Below are positions 62,787-64,000 of a stretch of DNA of 64,000 nucleotides, piece after piece (position 1 is the first letter of the stretch; every line of letters begins with the position of its first letter). The position numbers were made by a program, and so were the translations under genes. The notes beneath the pieces are model-generated. The model searched no databases. It was given only the letters and a program-made list of their open reading frames with translations, and was not told where the DNA came from. Location of the stretch: contig JARDYH010000005.1 in assembly GCA_029215795.1 (NCBI GenBank), positions 162,031,814 to 162,095,813 on the forward strand, read 5' to 3'. This stretch comes from Anniella stebbinsi (Eukaryota > Chordata > Lepidosauria > Squamata > Anniellidae).

Positions 62787-64000
62787 CGCATACCCCCCGT
62801 GCTCCCCTCCCCCAGGAGACCTTCGATTATACATTATTCTTCTTTCTAAAAGCGTAAAGACTCTTTTGAAGGTATTTGCCCCTTCCCCGTTCTTAGTACA
62901 TATTCCAAAAATAGGCTCCATATATCTCCAAAATCATTCTTACTGGACATTCCCCTCTTTATTTTCATTTTACACGTTAGCTTATCATTAAGTGCCATAT
63001 CCCATATTTCTTTATACCATTCTTCTATAGTATATATCCCTTGCCCTTTCCAGTTTTTAGCAATCATTATTCTGACGGGAGCCAGGAGGTTGTTTATTAA
63101 TTCTCTTTTATTTATATTCTCATTGTCTTTATCCCATATTGCTAGTAGAGCCAGCTTTGGGCTCAATTCCAATTTACTTCCAATTATTTCATTTATTTCT
63201 TTGAACACCCTTTCCCAAAATTGTTGTACATGTTTACAGCTCCACCACATATGGAAATAAGTTCCAACCTCCTGACATCCCCTCCAACAATTCTTGGACA
63301 CATTTTTATCTATCTGATGAAATCTTACCGGCATTAAATACCATCTCCATACTATCTTATAATAAGTCTCCTTAATTCTAATCGACAAAAGCTTTAACAT
63401 TCTTGCATCCCACATCCTCCCCCAGTCATATTCATTAATTTGTTCCTTTAAATCACCTTCCCAAATCATTTTAAGAGAGTCTCGATATTCAGCCTCCTCT
63501 GTCAGAATTCTATATATTTCGCTAGTCAGACCTTTTCTAGTTTTAATTACTTCCTTCTTTCCTCTTGATTCAATTAAATCTTCAAATCTTGTATTATTTC
63601 TACACTTCTTATTTATCTTTTTCCATTCCTGTGTCCATTTTTCCAATTGTAAGCATTTGAACCAAGCTATCTTTTGTCCTTTTACCAACTCTCTAATTTG
63701 CACCTTATCTATCATTCTTTCCATCCAGCTCCTTAACTTCGTAATTTCCTGACCCTTCAAACTTCCTTCCAACTCTACTTTTAAATTCCTTGGGAAATTT
63801 CCCACAACTACCACTGGGGCGAGAGTCTCCTGGTATTAACTTCCCTTTTAACTTTCTCCCAGATCTCTAAAATGTTTTTCAGCAACGGGTTGTCCAGTCC
63901 CCTCAAATCTTTCTTTTGAATTTTGTTATTTAAAAAAATATTTTGCAATTTAAAATCTAGTTCCCCTGTTTGCGTTCCTCTTCCTCCCCTAATATACTAT
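62787..64000 (-). mobile_element. L1 LINE ORF2 3' part, minus strand, continues past the window
   Basis: C-terminal ORF2 coding and a short 3' UTR, cut by the hAT terminus at 62778. A frame change near 63815-63835 separates the 62846-63814 frame from upstream ORF2 sequence running to 64000. Confidence 0.85.
62846..63814 (-). pseudogene. L1 ORF2 C-terminal domain
   Basis: A 322-codon frame with TYYKIVWRWYLMPVRF, the CX3CX7HX4C knuckle CWRGCQEVGTYFHMWWSC at about residues 180-200, and a basic region with KNWKGQG. In L1 this C-terminal segment binds RNA. The frame is open here, but the RT and endonuclease lie beyond the window edge and in another frame. Confidence 0.85.

Overview
The window looks like repeat-rich nuclear DNA of a squamate reptile, most likely a lizard. 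That inference rests on the mixture of elements: L2-type and L1-type LINEs, an APE-type LINE of Vingi/I aspect, a chromodomain Gypsy element, BED-finger hAT transposons, palindromic MITEs with 8-bp target duplications, and SINE-like repeats of a kind I associate with squamates. No bacterial, plasmid or viral-genome organisation is present. Nearly all long reading frames are transposon proteins or frame shadows of them.

Only one host gene can be argued for. It is a plus-strand three-exon gene of the Ly6/uPAR three-finger family: TATA box 23367, signal-peptide exon 23473-23524, candidate exon 38423-38533, last exon from 43067 with a C-terminal CCVTDLCN motif, stop 43220 and AATAAA at 43339. Its introns hold an L2 fragment 44 bp from the first donor, a Gypsy element and hAT MITEs. 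A one-base frame conflict in exon 3 and few cysteines in exon 2 suggest decay.

Layout: 1-4970 is duplicated block A, copy 1, interrupted by a 5'-truncated L2 (2411-4380) and a 264-bp insert with a hammerhead-like fold. 4971-8465 holds a possible solo LTR, palindromic MITEs and an L1 3' end. 8466-15088 is a hAT transposon with a decayed transposase and, downstream of it, six exon-like tandem cassettes. 15089-18204 is an APE-type LINE on the minus strand. 19276-22075 holds MITEs and duplicated block B, copy 1. 23367-43345 is the Ly6-like gene, whose introns contain block B copy 2 split by a 5.5-kb Gypsy element (29959-35483), an L1 endonuclease fragment and a 2.28-kb hAT MITE (39255-41537) made of seven GC-rich palindromes. 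46039-50123 is a hAT remnant with complex tandem repeats. 52105-56335 is block A copy 2, interrupted by a 1.5-kb hAT MITE (53649-55144). 56527-58270 holds LINE fragments and a GGCA/GGCG minisatellite. 58271-62778 is a second hAT with a nearly open transposase. 62787-64000 is an L1 ORF2 3' end.

Two themes recur. First, the paired blocks A and B give empty-site/filled-site comparisons that define several insertions exactly. Second, the hAT family with GATCC-rich termini repeatedly carries internal tandem arrays, and two of the arrays look like exons: splice-acceptor/exon/donor cassettes in one element, and CRE-centred palindromes with 5' splice-site consensus facing outwards on both strands in the MITEs.
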